64,000 bases of DNA, from the NCBI RefSeq assembly GCF_030272615.1, contig NC_081413.1, positions 442,641,038 to 442,705,037 on the forward strand, given 5' to 3'. Positions 23,441 through 34,632 of this stretch are shown here, piece after piece (positions within the stretch are counted from its first letter, which is position 1; every line of letters starts with the position of its first letter). Below the pieces are notes generated by a model. That model was not told where the DNA came from, did no database searches, and saw nothing but the letters and a program-made list of their open reading frames with translations. The translations under genes and the position numbers were made by a program. The DNA comes from Cryptomeria japonica. Its lineage: Eukaryota > Streptophyta > Pinopsida > Cupressales > Cupressaceae.

Positions 23441-24208
23441 ATGTCGACTGAGGATCCGTATGGATTCATTATGAGTGTTTATCCAAGGCCTTCCTCATGC
23501 TTTGGAGCAGACACTCCCATTTCCTTCTCAGCCTCCACGCGTCAGGTATCCTTCAGAAAGATCACATATTTGAGACTGAAGCGTCTCCTCATTCACTCAG
23601 ACCCTCTTGTTCTCCTTGCAGTAAAGATGATACTGGGTAGCGTCCATTTGAATAGGGATGAGTATTTTTGAGACAACACCAGTATCTCCTCCAGATTTGT
23701 GGCTTCTTTGTTGGACCAAAAATTACCTAAGCAAGCCGTATGGAGCCTCACTAAGGAGCTCTTTCCTGAGGAAATTCTTTGGGAATTTCAAGAGATTTTG
23801 AGTAAGGCCCTCCATGACTCAGGGGCTACTCGGCCAAGCGAACGGATACTATTCAATGCCCATGGAGAGCTCATCAATTATTATCCTTTCTTGCTGGACT
23901 TGAAAGGGAAAGACTTGGACAGACACAAGGTTTTTGCTAGAGTTGGTCTGAGCTACCTCAAATGGTGGTTCCTAGGGGAAAATCTGGAGGTCCAAGATAG
24001 AGAGGAAAACCTCTTCCAATTTGCAAGTCTTAATGGAATCCTTCCCCTGAAAGATGTAGACGAACAACCTCAAGCCAATCAAGATTATCGGGGTGGAGCA
24101 AGGAGGGGCCAACGGAGCTCTGGTCATGGTTGTGGCCGCCTTGCAGGCAGAGGCTATGAGAGAGTGAGAATTGAACCATCACAATCTGAACCATCTAGTG
24201 CAAGCTAG
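23441..24208 (+). pseudogene. Unrecognised third ORF of the LINE, Arg/Gly-rich tail, one internal stop
   Basis: The frame starts MSTEDPYGFIMSVYP and stays open to 24208 except for a single TGA at 23669, giving about 255 codons. Its body has hydrophobic/charged blocks such as SLTKELFPEEILWEFQEIL and GLSYLKWWFLGENLEV. The C-terminus is Arg/Gly-rich (GGARRGQRSSGHG, then GRLAGRGYERV), which suggests RNA binding. I do not recognise a family. It lies between RNase H and the 3' end of the element, within the target-site duplications. It could be an element-encoded ORF3, a displaced ORF1, or host sequence picked up by the element. Confidence 0.6.
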
Positions 24209-24561
24209 GTTTTCTAATTTGGTGTTGTGAATTTTTTTTGAAGCTTAATCCAAGACTGTCTATAGTTTATTTTGGCTACTTATTTATGTTTAAAATCTAT
24301 TTTATATAGGTAGTTAAGAATCTTCCATCTAAACTCTTTTTAGCTTTATTATTTTAAGACTGCATAATTTCGTTAGGTTTTTATAAGGATAATCATAATG
24401 CTTATGGTTTTCTGCCTGCTTGAAAACCATTTTTCGTTGGAAATACTAAGAATGGTTTTTATGCTATGCCACTCAGCTATGACAATATTGTAATTAATTC
24501 AAAAATAATATGAATCTCGGCTCTACCATTACTGATTAAAAAAAACAATGTAACAACATCT

Positions 24562-25845
24562 TTTCTTATCATTTTACCATCTTGAATCACTTTAGGCATG
24601 ACAAAGTTATTTCAATTCCTTTCTATCTAGTTTATTCTTCAGAGAATAGTCTTGAAAAACATGTTGATAATCCAAATAATTCGGTCCTCCATGAAGGGCT
24701 TATTGTGCTCATTATGGAGTATGCCAAATCCCATGAAGTTGTGCCCTCTCTCTTTGAGAAAGGCCAAATCCCTAATACTAATGTTCAAGATGTCTCTGAT
24801 TTGGATATGGAGATGGAGGATAGTGGAAGCACCAAACCTCTCATTGACCCTGATTATAAGCTGGTTGAAGAGGGTGAGATGTGGGTCACTCTAGGAACCC
24901 ATAGCAGCAAGAACCCCCCAGATGGGCTGCAAGTAAATATAAATCGACAAGCAAGATGATTTATAAAACTGATCCTTATTCTAAAAAGAAGAAGTTTGTT
25001 GCTAAAGACTATGGTCCCAAGACATTGGACCAAGAAATCAAATTGGACATTCCTCTTAATGTCCTCAAGGAGAACCAAGGGACTATGCCTAAAGATGTGG
25101 ATAGTGGTTTACAGAAGGAAACTTCTCTGATGAATTTGGTGATGGAAGCGACTAGAGGGCAAGAGAATTATTGGAAGTGGGTGGGGAAGGAGACTGATAC
25201 CCTGAAAGAGGGGTTTAAGGCGATAATTGGCATCTTCACTGATTCATCTGAGCCTAGGAAAACTGAGAATCTCATGATCATGACCCAAAAGCTTTCCCAT
25301 GATGTCGATGTTATGAAATGTAAACATGAATAAAATACTTGAGAAGGTTGAGGAGTCTATGGAGGAGATCAAGAAAAACCTTAAGAATCTACTTGACATA
25401 AGCAAGGAGGCCATGAATAATAGTATGGAGGGACTGGAAAAGATCAATGCAATGGTGGCAGAGTACAAATCCAATCCTAGTGAGAGTGATCTTGATGACA
25501 GTAACATAAAGAAAGATCTGGGCGATGAAGACTCCGTTGTTGGCGGCAATAAAACTACAATCCCTTGTTCCAGGACCAAAATAAGGAGCAGCAATAAGGG
25601 TACCTCCAGGTTCATTATTAAGGAACTAGAGGAAATCAACAAGGTTACCATCCAGAAGAACAAGGAGCTTGTGCACTCGCTTATTTGAGTTGTTTTCTTT
25701 TGTTGCTTGTTGTTTCTTTTTTCTTTTGTGTTTGGTTTGGGGTGCTCCCTTGTTTTGCTATTAGTTTCTGTTTGGTTGGTTGATGGTAAGGTTTTGTAAA
25801 ACTCTTGGTTTTGGGTCCATGTAAAACCCATTTATCTTTATCAAA
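24562..25845 (+). mobile_element. Non-LTR insertion, family N copy 1, TSD-bounded
   Basis: The body is flanked by an 18-base target duplication, AACAATGTAACAACATCT, at 24544-24561 and 25846-25863. It ends in a characteristic tail reading GGGTCCATGTAAAACCC then TTTATCTTTATCAAAAA, with no long poly(A). The same tail closes copies at 47941-48367 and 49041-50313. The direct repeats, the shared 3' end and the different 5' lengths fit 5'-truncated non-LTR retrotransposition. It contains one ORF type and no reverse transcriptase, so either it is the 3' part of a larger LINE or it depends on another element. Confidence 0.85.
24582..25688 (+). pseudogene. Family N ORF, copy 1, coiled-coil C-terminal part
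   Basis: The protein is not recognised. It contains LHEGLIVLIMEYAKSHEVVPS, an acidic middle (DLDMEMED), a basic stretch KKKKFVAKDYGPKT, then ENYWKWVGKETDTLKEGF. Next come heptad-like helices (VEESMEEIKKNLKNLLDISK) and a C-terminus SRFIIKELEEINKVTIQKN ending at 25688. A frameshift near 24935 and a second frame change near 25330, after HE-stop, split it. It aligns along its length with the ORF at 49055-50158. The upstream end is cut by the truncated 5' end of the insertion, so the true N-terminus is not seen. Confidence 0.65.
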
Positions 25846-25860
25846 AACAATGTAACAACA

Positions 25861-26085
25861 TCTATGATGCATAAAAAATGTGTAGTATAGAGTGACACGT
25901 GTTGATCAAGATCCTTCACTGACTTATGACATGACATTATGACTAATATAAAACACCCTTAGAGGGTCTAGAGAAAACGCATTGCATTTCTAGAGTTAGG
26001 AGGGTAGCCATGTGATGTTATGACAAAATATTATAACATTTTTCTATAGATTTGGGTGTTATAATTTGAAAAAGGGATATAGGAA
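25861..26085 (+). repeat. Right piece of repeat R
   Basis: Beginning just inside the third copy of the target word, this stretch matches 8361-8640 in block order (CATCTATGATG, CATTATGACTAATATAAAAC, GAGGGTCTAGA, GACAAAATATT). With 18640-18674 it makes up the repeat that the two insertions split. Confidence 0.7.
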
Positions 26086-26572
26086 TTACTTTTTAGGGAT
26101 TTAGAAAATTATATGTGAATTTTAAATTTCTTTTTGATGATTGCATATATAAAGCTCTCTATTTATTGGGTTCCTAGGATGAAGTTTCTATACTTTATCT
26201 TTTGTATGTATTTATATTCTATTAATATTACTCTATTTTCAAGTGTTCATGTAATTCTGTATAAAGGATCCTGGCATGAATTTTATTCTAAGTAATTTTT
26301 ATTGAAAAATAAATTGGTAAATAGAGTTTGGAAGTTGGATTTTTCTATTAAATTTTTTTCTATAAATATTATGGAGAATGATTTTATTTTGTTGTATTTA
26401 CTATAAATTATTTTAGATAATAAGTTTTCTATATATTTCCTTCTTCAATAATGCAGAAAGATTTTTTTCCCACTTTAGTGTGTGTATAATGGTTTGAGCC
26501 TCTCTTGATTTAATCTAATCAGAACGTAGGAAGTGTTTCAACATCTTAACTTCCTCTTATTAAGGAACAAAT
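26086..26572. other. AT-rich stretch, no gene seen
   Basis: No coding or RNA feature was recognised. The last five bases (CAAAT, 26568-26572) are the left target-site duplication of copia element A. Confidence 0.5.
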
Positions 26573-27694
26573 TGTTGGTATTATGGATGACCTTGTCATG
26601 TGTTGCATTGGTTTTGTCATTGATGTCAACACTTGTCTATCTGGACATCTACATTATTGATTTGGCACTTTGGTTATATTGGTTTATTGATGAATTGACA
26701 CATTGTGGTCCCGACATGGATATTGGCTTATGAACAGTCATAGGAATATGTTTCACCGACAGCTCAGGAAGTTCATGATGACTTGTTATCATCTAGAGAT
26801 CATTTGGTTATGTCGAAGACATGGATTGGATGTTTACATTTGGTGTTTTGCATATTGGTTTGATCGGGTTCACATATTTGCCTTAACTGGTAGATAGGTC
26901 TAGGGTATGGACTAGTATAAGATATCATGTTCCAGATCAGGACGACACGATTTGGAAATGGTTTATTGATTGGATAATGTGTAAATGTATTGAGGCCAAC
27001 ATATTGTATTGCACTAAGGCTTAGTTTGTAATTAATTTAAATGTAATATCTTTTGGGAGCCAATCTAATGATTAGGTCTTAGGTTTTGTATAAATAATTC
27101 TAAGATCTTATTTGGAAGAAGTGTGTGATTGTGCAAATATTGAAGATCATTGTGAAGAGCGAAAATAACCAAATCCTTGTGCGAATCATGCAGATATCAT
27201 CTGAAGGTTGAAGAAAGGTTGTTAAAAGTCATGAAAGTGTTTGGTCCTCATGCAGAGAGCTTAAATCGGTATTGAATCCAACATTGAAGATACTAAATTG
27301 AAGCAGTACATTGTTATTGGATTTAACCATCCAACTGTGTAGTCAGTATGACTCCTATTTTGTGATTGAGTAGTGAGCTATAGGCGGTTGGCCTTTCTGC
27401 ATGTGCAAACCTTATTATTGTATTTACTTACTATCTGCATTAGTATCATCTGATTGTGGTTAAGGTTTCCCACTGTGGTTTTTCCCCTTATAGGGTTTCC
27501 ATGTCAAATATTTGTGTCATGTGTTGTGGATGTGTTTTTCTTTCTGTTTCATGCATTAAGTTGTACCAATATTGCTATAACTATTAATCTATTTTACCGA
27601 CACTGAGTTTTAAGTTGAAATAATTTGTTTTGGGTTATAATTTATTGACAACTGATTCACCCCTCGTCTCAGTTGTCCTTCCCAGTTCCTAACA
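26573..27694 (+). repeat. 5' LTR of element A
   Basis: 1122 bases, TGTTGG...TAACA, followed directly by the primer-binding site. It matches 38916-39241 joined to 47016-47813 (the interrupted 3' LTR). Confidence 0.88.
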
Positions 27695-27710
27695 ATTGCT
27701 ATCAGAGCCT
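27695..27710 (+). promoter_or_regulatory. Primer-binding site of element A
   Basis: ATTGCTATCAGAGCC follows the LTR and matches the initiator-Met tRNA 3' end apart from one base (TTGG to TTGC). Confidence 0.75.
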
Positions 27711-27751
27711 AGTCCTCTTTTTGCAGAACCCTAACAACTTGAGGAGATCCT

Positions 27752-28714
27752 ATGGCAGTAAATATATTTAGGAAGGACAGTTCCAAACTTGATGGAATTA
27801 ACTATAGTATATGGAAGATCAGAATGGAAACACATTTGAACTACATTGGAAGAGATATATGGGATGTTACAAAGAATGGGTATGTTGCTCCTACTCCGAA
27901 TAACCCTAGTCCACCGACCTTGGCTAAAGACTTGGAGAATGATTGCAAAGCAAGAGAAACACTTCTAAGCACATTATCATATCAACAAAGCATGGGATTA
28001 TTAGATAGATCTACTACAAAAGCTATTTGGGATAAACTGGAAACATTGAATGAAGGAGATTTTGATGTCAAAATTGCAAAACTGGAATGTTATCGGGTTA
28101 GGTATGAAAATTTAAAAAAGGAAGAGGATGATAGAATTTCTGCATTTATGGAAAGAGTTAATGAAATTGTTGTAGGATTAAAATATTGTGGAGGATCTTT
28201 AAGTGAAGATGAAATTGTTTCTAAAGTCTTAAGAGCTTTGCCACCAGCATAAAAAATGAAAGTGACAACTATTAATGAGTTGAGAACAATGCCTAATACA
28301 TCAATATCTAGAGATACTCTAGTTGGAAACCTTTCAACATTTGAGCTTGAATAATTTGGTCCTATTGCTACAGTCAAGACTAATATAGTCTTCAAATAAT
28401 CATCATCATCATCTAACAAATCTGATTGGAAAGCACTTTATGCAAAAGAACTTGAAGATATCAGAAGAGAAAATGAAGAACTTGAAGAACTTGAAGCACT
28501 ATTTGCAAGGAAGATGCCTAAAGGTCCAGTAGGAAGTAAGTATGAAGGTAAAACACCTTTCAAATGTTTTAATTGCAATAAAGTTGGTCATATGGCATCT
28601 AGGTGGCCTAATAGACATTCAAGACTAAGAGATGGGGCAAAAATAATATATAAACCTAACCCTGAATATCAGAGATACAGATTTAAGAAAAATAGAGATA
28701 AGTCATGTTACTAT
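27752..28714 (+). pseudogene. Element A gag, interrupted by element C
   Basis: The ORF starts MAVNIFRKDSSKLDGINYS with SIWKIRMETHL, typical of copia gag of the UBN2 kind, and continues with AIWDKLETLNEGD and RISAFMERVNEIV. An in-frame TAA at 28250 and further stops near 28350-28400 break it. A zinc knuckle at about 28561 reads CFNCNKVGHMASRW: the last Cys has become Trp, so metal binding is lost. The frame runs into the left target duplication (ACTAT, 28710-28714) of element C and resumes after 35433. Confidence 0.83.
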
Positions 28715-29490
28715 TGTTGGCAAATGCACACTCCAATGAGAAATTGTAGGTGATTGAAGGTATTGTCATTGGTAGCAACCTTACAATCATGTGATACTGA
28801 TAGACACTGACATTGACAGATTCTACACCGGCACTGAAAAGATTGATCATCGACACCATGGCCGACAGGAATTTTGTTTAATTATATTTTGTATTTAATT
28901 GTAAAATCTTTTTGTAAGCCAACATGGTGGATTGTAATATGACTCATATAAGTATGAGATCATTGTAGATCATTTAGGATGTAGAAAGATGGAAGGATTA
29001 TTTGCAGACCTAATATGCGAATTGTAAGGCAGATTTTGGATAAGGGTTTATGATTATTGCAGAGCTTAAACTAAAACTGAACCTAGCATAGTAGATGCTA
29101 ATCTGAAGTAGTACATGACATTGGATTTGTATAATCCAATTTTGTAAGTCAGTGTGACTTCTTTTTGTAACTGAGCAGTGAGCTCTAGGCACTTGGCCTT
29201 CCTACATGTGCAGGCCCCTATTGTAAATAGTAATATTCCCTTATTGGCCAGTAAGTGAATATTGTGGGTCACAAATCCCACCGAGGTTTTTCCCACACCG
29301 GGTTTCCTCATTAAAAATATTGTGTTATGGTGTGTCTTTTATGTTGTGGTTATTGTTCTTATTTACTGCATTATTTTTGGTTTACCAGTACATAGTTTTG
29401 AAATGTTTTTCATGTTATAAGTTAAGAAAAATCATATACCAGTCAGCTACTGATTCACCCCCCCTCTCAGTATCTTTGGGAATCCTAACA
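28715..29490 (+). repeat. 5' LTR of element C
   Basis: 776 bases, TGTTGGCAAATGC...AATCCTAACA. It pairs with 34633-35428, in which the last C is changed to A. Confidence 0.9.
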
Positions 29491-29507
29491 ATTGGTATCA
29501 GAGCCTG
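29491..29507 (+). promoter_or_regulatory. Primer-binding site of element C
   Basis: ATTGGTATCAGAGCCTG directly follows the LTR and is a full match to the initiator-Met tRNA 3' end. Confidence 0.85.
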
Positions 29508-29561
29508 GTCCTCTATTTTCAAAAGCCTAATAGCTTGAGGAAGATCTTGACACCGGTAGAG

Positions 29562-30669
29562 ATGGAAAATTTGAGAAATCAATTGAAAATAGCTCTTTCA
29601 GGCTATGATGCACAAAAAGTGAAGAATATCAAACTTGAAGATGATCTAAAGGCTGCACATGATATTATTCGAGGACTTCAAGAAAATTTCACTATAGCAA
29701 GAACTAAAAGAAGAGAACTTTTTGAAAAGATGCAGAATGATGAAGATGAAAAGGAAACTCTCAATAATTTGGTGAACAAACTAAGACAAGAAAACAATAC
29801 AATGAAGAATGAGATGCAGGACATGACTATGAGATTTTGTAAAGAAATTGAAGATAGAAAGAAGAATGAAGATGACTTGGTTAGAAGACTAAATGATGCT
29901 GGAAATGAAAAAACAAGACTTAGTCATCAAAATGATATGCTAAAGACAAATCTAATTCACTTAGAACATGACAAAATTGAACTCATGAGACATAAAGATT
30001 TCTTGGGAAATGAGTTGGCTACTACAAATCAACACAAGGAGAAATTCAAGAAAATTTTAGAAGAACTTGACAACATGCTGAAGAATTATAAACCTAATGG
30101 TGATACAAATGGCCTTGGCTTTGAAGTTGGTGAAAGCTCTGGTACTGCAAACAAACATGATCATAGCAAACTGGTAAGACAACCTAATGCTTACAAATGT
30201 AATGGGAAATATTTTAACTATAACAAGTATGGTCATAGAGAAAATCAGTGTAGATCTAGAAACTATCAGAACACTGATATACCCACCGGTCAATATTCTA
30301 AATGCAACAAATTTGGTCATAATTCATAAAATTGCAGAATGAATGTAAGATGTTATGATTGTGGAAGATTTGGACACTTATCTAATCAATGCAGAACACA
30401 TACCGGCATAGGATCTGGGAAAGCTATTCAGAAAAATAAGATGACTTGTTATGCTTGTAACAAGATTGGACATATTGCAAAATTTTGTAGAAGGCATCAC
30501 CGACAAATAACAAAGGACCTAGCTTGAACGGTAAAGAAAAGGTTGAAGAGGTAAAGCAAGAATTCTCAAAACAATGGATTAGAAAGTTAGATCAGAATGT
30601 TGATGAGAATACTCCTCCACCAGTAGAACAGAGTAACACTCCATCGGTAGGAGACTCTTCATCTAACTG
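29562..30669 (+). pseudogene. Element C ORF1: coiled coil followed by four CCHC knuckles
   Basis: From the ATG at 29562 the first 180 or so residues are Lys/Glu-rich with heptad-like spacing (for example NNLVNKLRQENNTMKNEMQD and DKIELMRHKDFLGNEL), predicting a long coiled coil. Four knuckle-like motifs follow. The first two are damaged (NYNKYGHRENQC, and SKCNKFGHNS followed by a stop at 30327). The last two are intact (CYDCGRFGHLSNQC and CYACNKIGHIAKFC). A frameshift near 30510 leads to a tail ending DSSSN at 30669. The protein would be nucleic-acid binding and self-associating, gag-like in layout, but no canonical gag (UBN2-type) domain is seen. Confidence 0.75.
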
Positions 30670-30972
30670 AAGGAAAATTCTTTGGGGGTTTGGCAACAAA
30701 CTAAAAAACATGCTAATATACCCTCGGTTGATGGTGAGAAGTTGAATTACTTCTTTACCGACAGATGAGTTAAGTTTGACTTAACCAGAAAGCATTAAAT
30801 GTGGTAGTTGAAGGAAATAACACTATAAAGCAAGTGTTTTGGCTCTTTTTTATTCATCGAGCAATGAAAATCTTCAAAGAGTGCAAAATTCCTGAGCGAA
30901 GGCATCCTTAGCATAAAGTGAAGCAGTTCATCCAAGCACTCATCCTAAAGGCAGATTGAGGTATTTATAACC

Positions 30973-33900
30973 ATGGCATCCTCCTATGTTCCTAAATTTA
31001 TTGGAAACACTATTATTGTAGAAGAAGTTAAATGCCCTAGACCTGTGTTTGAGATTATTCCTGACATTGCAAAGAAAGATGATACCCTAGGGGCATTCTC
31101 TCAAATTCCTAAAGGAGAAGTATATGCTGAAGACCCTAGAATGTACATACATTGTCACATAGAAGAACTAGAAGATGATGAAATCAAGAATATGTATTAG
31201 ATTGTTTTATGTGATGAATCTAGAAATATCAAACCAGAACATAAGATAGTGGAAACCCTAGGTTTTACTGAAATCCTTACTGTCCTGGATTTTCCCAAGG
31301 ATGTTATAAGGATTGTGCTAAGAAGAATGCATGGAGAATTCTTTTGGTTGGATTCAATTCACAAGATCATGAAAGAGGCAGTTAGGGCAGCGACAGGCTT
31401 ACCCTCCACCGGTAGTAGGTCTGACAAAACTAAGAAAGTTTCTAATGACACTGTAACGAACTTAATCGGTGCAACTTTTGACAAGAGATCACTTAGAGTC
31501 AATGATGTTAAAGATGAAAATGTCAAATTCATTATCATGGTACTTGGCTACAAAGCCACTCATACAAATAGACTAAACTCAGTCTCTAGCTTGTGTATTA
31601 AAAGTGCTTATGACTTAGTGAACAATAATGCTAAGATTGACATCTATGAATGGCTGAAAGATGAATTAATAGAAAACCTAAAGAAAATCAAAGGTGACAA
31701 TAATGGAACCTTCAGATTTGGCAACTTACTTGTAAGCTTAATGTCACATATCACCAAAGAAGTACCTGGTACTAGCAAGAGAGACTTTGGATTTGATATA
31801 CTGGTAGGAAAACAACTATTGAACCTACAGAACAACATGGGAGAAAACAGAGATAAGAACATCAATGAATATTTCCAAGCATTTAAGGCAAAGATGAAAT
31901 CTAGAACAAGGCTGTCCCAAGCAATTATTGACAAATACAAAGATGACATATGCTTTGTGGTAAAGAAAGATGAAATCTAGATGGAAGCAGTTGTCCCAAG
32001 GACTATTTGGGTAACCAAAATGGGATATGAAGCTGATGAGAACATAATTGAGACATATGCAAAAGTTCTACTTGAGGCACCAAGAAAACAGGATGAGAAA
32101 TCCTTTGGCAATGCTGAGACAATTGAAAGTGGTATTCAGTCTAAGAAAAGAGTAAAGAAAATCGAACAGACAGTGAGGAAGGGCACTAGATAAGATAAAG
32201 CAATTAAGGAAGATGTATTGAAGCAAACTGGTATCAAGGAAAGTGAGTTGGAAGGACTTCAACCAGAAGCTCATCTTTCACTGGTTGCAACTTCTTTTGA
32301 AAGTGACATACCGACTGAATTCAAAAGGGTAGAAAGGAAATGAAAACCCTCACTGGTACCCTCACCCACACCTAGAAGAACAAGACAAAAGCAACAGGCA
32401 GTTAGGTCTCCAATTGAGAAGTTAACTCCAAAGAAAATGAAGGAAAAAAAGGTTATTAGTCCACTGGACAAACTTCTAAGTGAAATAACAGAAGATGGAA
32501 AGTTGAGAAATATTAGCAAGTTGTATAACACACTTTCTACCGATGATAAAGCGAGCATAGAGAATAGTGTAATTTTACACTTAGACATATACAAGAAATT
32601 TGTGATGGAAATTGTTGATAAAATACCTAATGATTTATACAGAAGACTAGAAGCTAAAAGGGTAGCTATTGTTGAGTTAGATAAAAAAAAAAAAAAAAAT
32701 TATTGCAGCACACCCAGTAAACTCACCTAAAGAGATAGATTAATTAATCAGTGAGGCCAACTGGACAGTATTTTCAACCGGTCACCGACAAGTAACACTA
32801 ATGGCAGACAGAGTGAATGAAGTTTCTGAAGAAACTATAGATTTGTGTGACATCTTCTTTGTTGAAAATGAGAAACAAGATGAACTCAAAAGACCTAAGA
32901 CCATCAGGGTATACCAAAAGGATAGGGATAAGGGGAAAGGTAAGAAAGGTGGACCTCCGAGCCTTAAGATAACTAATAACTTGCCCTCACCTCTTTTTGA
33001 TACTCCACCGATAGAAACCGGTGACACACAACCATCAACTAAGAGTATGGAGACTCCTCAAGAGGATACAAATCTTGAGTCAAAAATTTTGTACACTATG
33101 AACATAGATACACAAGAGGTAAATGTTGTGGTTGACAAAGAGACCACTAAAGATAAGAAGAAAGATATGGCTATTGAGCCACTGACTACAGATGTTGAGA
33201 TTGGGGTTAGTGATACTGTAAAGATAAGCACATAAAAACCCACTCAGACAGAGAAACCGACAGAGGACACCTCTGAGAAATAATCAGGAAAACTAGCAAT
33301 GGACAGTGCAGAGGTGCATACTGAGACTTCATAAAAAAAACCGGTAGTAGAGAGCACAGAGAAACCCTCTAAAACACTGATTAAGAAAGAGGAACACAAA
33401 CAAGCTGAGGTACAGGTTCAAACCGAGACAGTGCCACTGACAACAGCTAAAAAGCCTAAACCTTTGCTAGTAGAAATGCAAACACAAACAAACCTACCAG
33501 AGGCCAAAACAAGCAAAGTTATTACTACAACCAGTAGCATGGAAATTGTGAAAATAGTTGGGCAGACATTTGGTACTTCAATGATAGAATTCAGACCAAT
33601 GAACATGACAGAGGTATTTTTAGATTCTATTGATGACACAATTCCTATTCTTAAATTGTAATGCACAAAGTGTAATGCACAAGCCTACAAGGCTATTGAT
33701 GACACAATTCCTATTCTTAAATTGATAGTACCCAAGTGCATTGTGGGAAGTAAAGATTCCTTAGGTCAACTAGACACATTGTCTAAATACATCACCAGTA
33801 ACATTTTGATAGTTGACCAGATAAATGAAGGCACATTCAAAGAGAGAATGAATAAGGAGAAATAAAAAATCTTTGAGGAAATAGTGAAGAAGAATAAGGA

Positions 33901-34400
33901 ACAAATGGAAACCTTATTATGGGCACTAGGAGAAATAATTTTGGATTTCAAGAAATTGTACAAAGATACTTGGAAAATTGATATTTTGATAGAAGACATA
34001 GATTCAGAGATCAGCAAAGCATAAGATGAAATTAACAATATTGCTGACAATTTAATAGGAACATCAGATTCAATTTTTGGAAATTGAAAAGAACATTGCA
34101 GATCTTGAAGAGAAAATTGAGAAGTTAGAAAAAGATAAAGAAAAGATAAAGGTTAAGGCAGAGGATTTAAAATTCAAACTAGGTCCTAAAATAGGTTACC
34201 TAATTTCTTTGAGAAAATAAATTTCTAAGGCTCTGGTTCCCAGATTTAATACACCAGAAGAGAAAATGCACATACTCACCAGTACAGTTCAGAGAACAGA
34301 AGCGACATTAAAAGACAACAAAAGGTTCAGCGACAGTCAAAATTTTGCATTGGTGGACATCTATCAGATTGTAACCCATCGGTTACAAGGATCTAGGTAG
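30973..34400 (+). pseudogene. Element C ORF2: very long plant transposon-associated protein of unknown function
   Basis: The frame starts MASSYVPKFIGNTIIVEEV and continues for about 1,100 codons. Stops occur at 31198, 31978, 32191 and 32341, and the frame changes at an A17 tract (32683-32699). The N-terminal half has a globular, conserved-looking core: FSQIPKGEVYAEDPRMYIHC, RRMHGEFFWLDSIHKI, then AATGLPSTGSRSDKTKK and SLCIKSAYDLVNNNAKIDIY. This core resembles, from memory, the uncharacterised plant-mobile-domain-like proteins common in gymnosperm gene sets. The C-terminal half is Lys/Glu/Thr-rich and low complexity, ending in a coiled coil near 34060-34230. No polymerase, protease or nuclease motif was seen. 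Its role is unknown. Confidence 0.65.
33629..33724 (+). repeat. Short direct repeat inside element C ORF2
   Basis: A 32-base word beginning CTATTGATGACACAATTCC and ending CTTAAATTG occurs at about 33629 and again at about 33692, separated by about 30 bases that also contain two TGCACAA words. The first copy is followed by a TAA stop and the second leads on in frame, so the duplication itself brought in the stop. Confidence 0.75.
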
Positions 34401-34632
34401 GGACCACACTGCACTGACAGTGACTGACAACCTTTGTCATTGATGCCAAAGGAGGAGTAGTGGAAATGAGAAAAAAGATCAGAGGAAAGACATCATCAGC
34501 TCAGGGGGAGCACACTTTTTGATAACATAGTTTTGGTAAGACAATTTTGGCAAATCTTTTTTTGATAACATTTTTGGATATACAGTTTTGATTTTTCTCG
34601 TGAGTGTTGCCATCAATGCCAAAGGGGGAGAT

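Larger units (their letters stand above)
18675..24543 (+). mobile_element. LINE with RNase H and an extra 3' ORF, TSD-bounded
   Basis: The element runs from the ATG of ORF2 (18675) to a run of A residues at 24536-24545 and is flanked by AACAATGTAACAACA at 18660-18674 and 24544-24558, a 15-base target-site duplication. It contains endonuclease, RT, zf-RVT and RNase H and, unusually, another ORF of about 255 codons (23441-24208) before the 3' UTR and A-tail. ORF1 is absent: the copy begins exactly at the ORF2 start. Multiple stops make it inactive. Confidence 0.88.

Noticed and set aside
25244-25831. 195-codon open frame on the minus strand
   Set aside because: It is the antisense of the family N ORF. 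Its Ser/Leu/Ile-rich product is what antisense of a Lys/Glu-rich coiled coil gives, and no copy conserves it as a protein.
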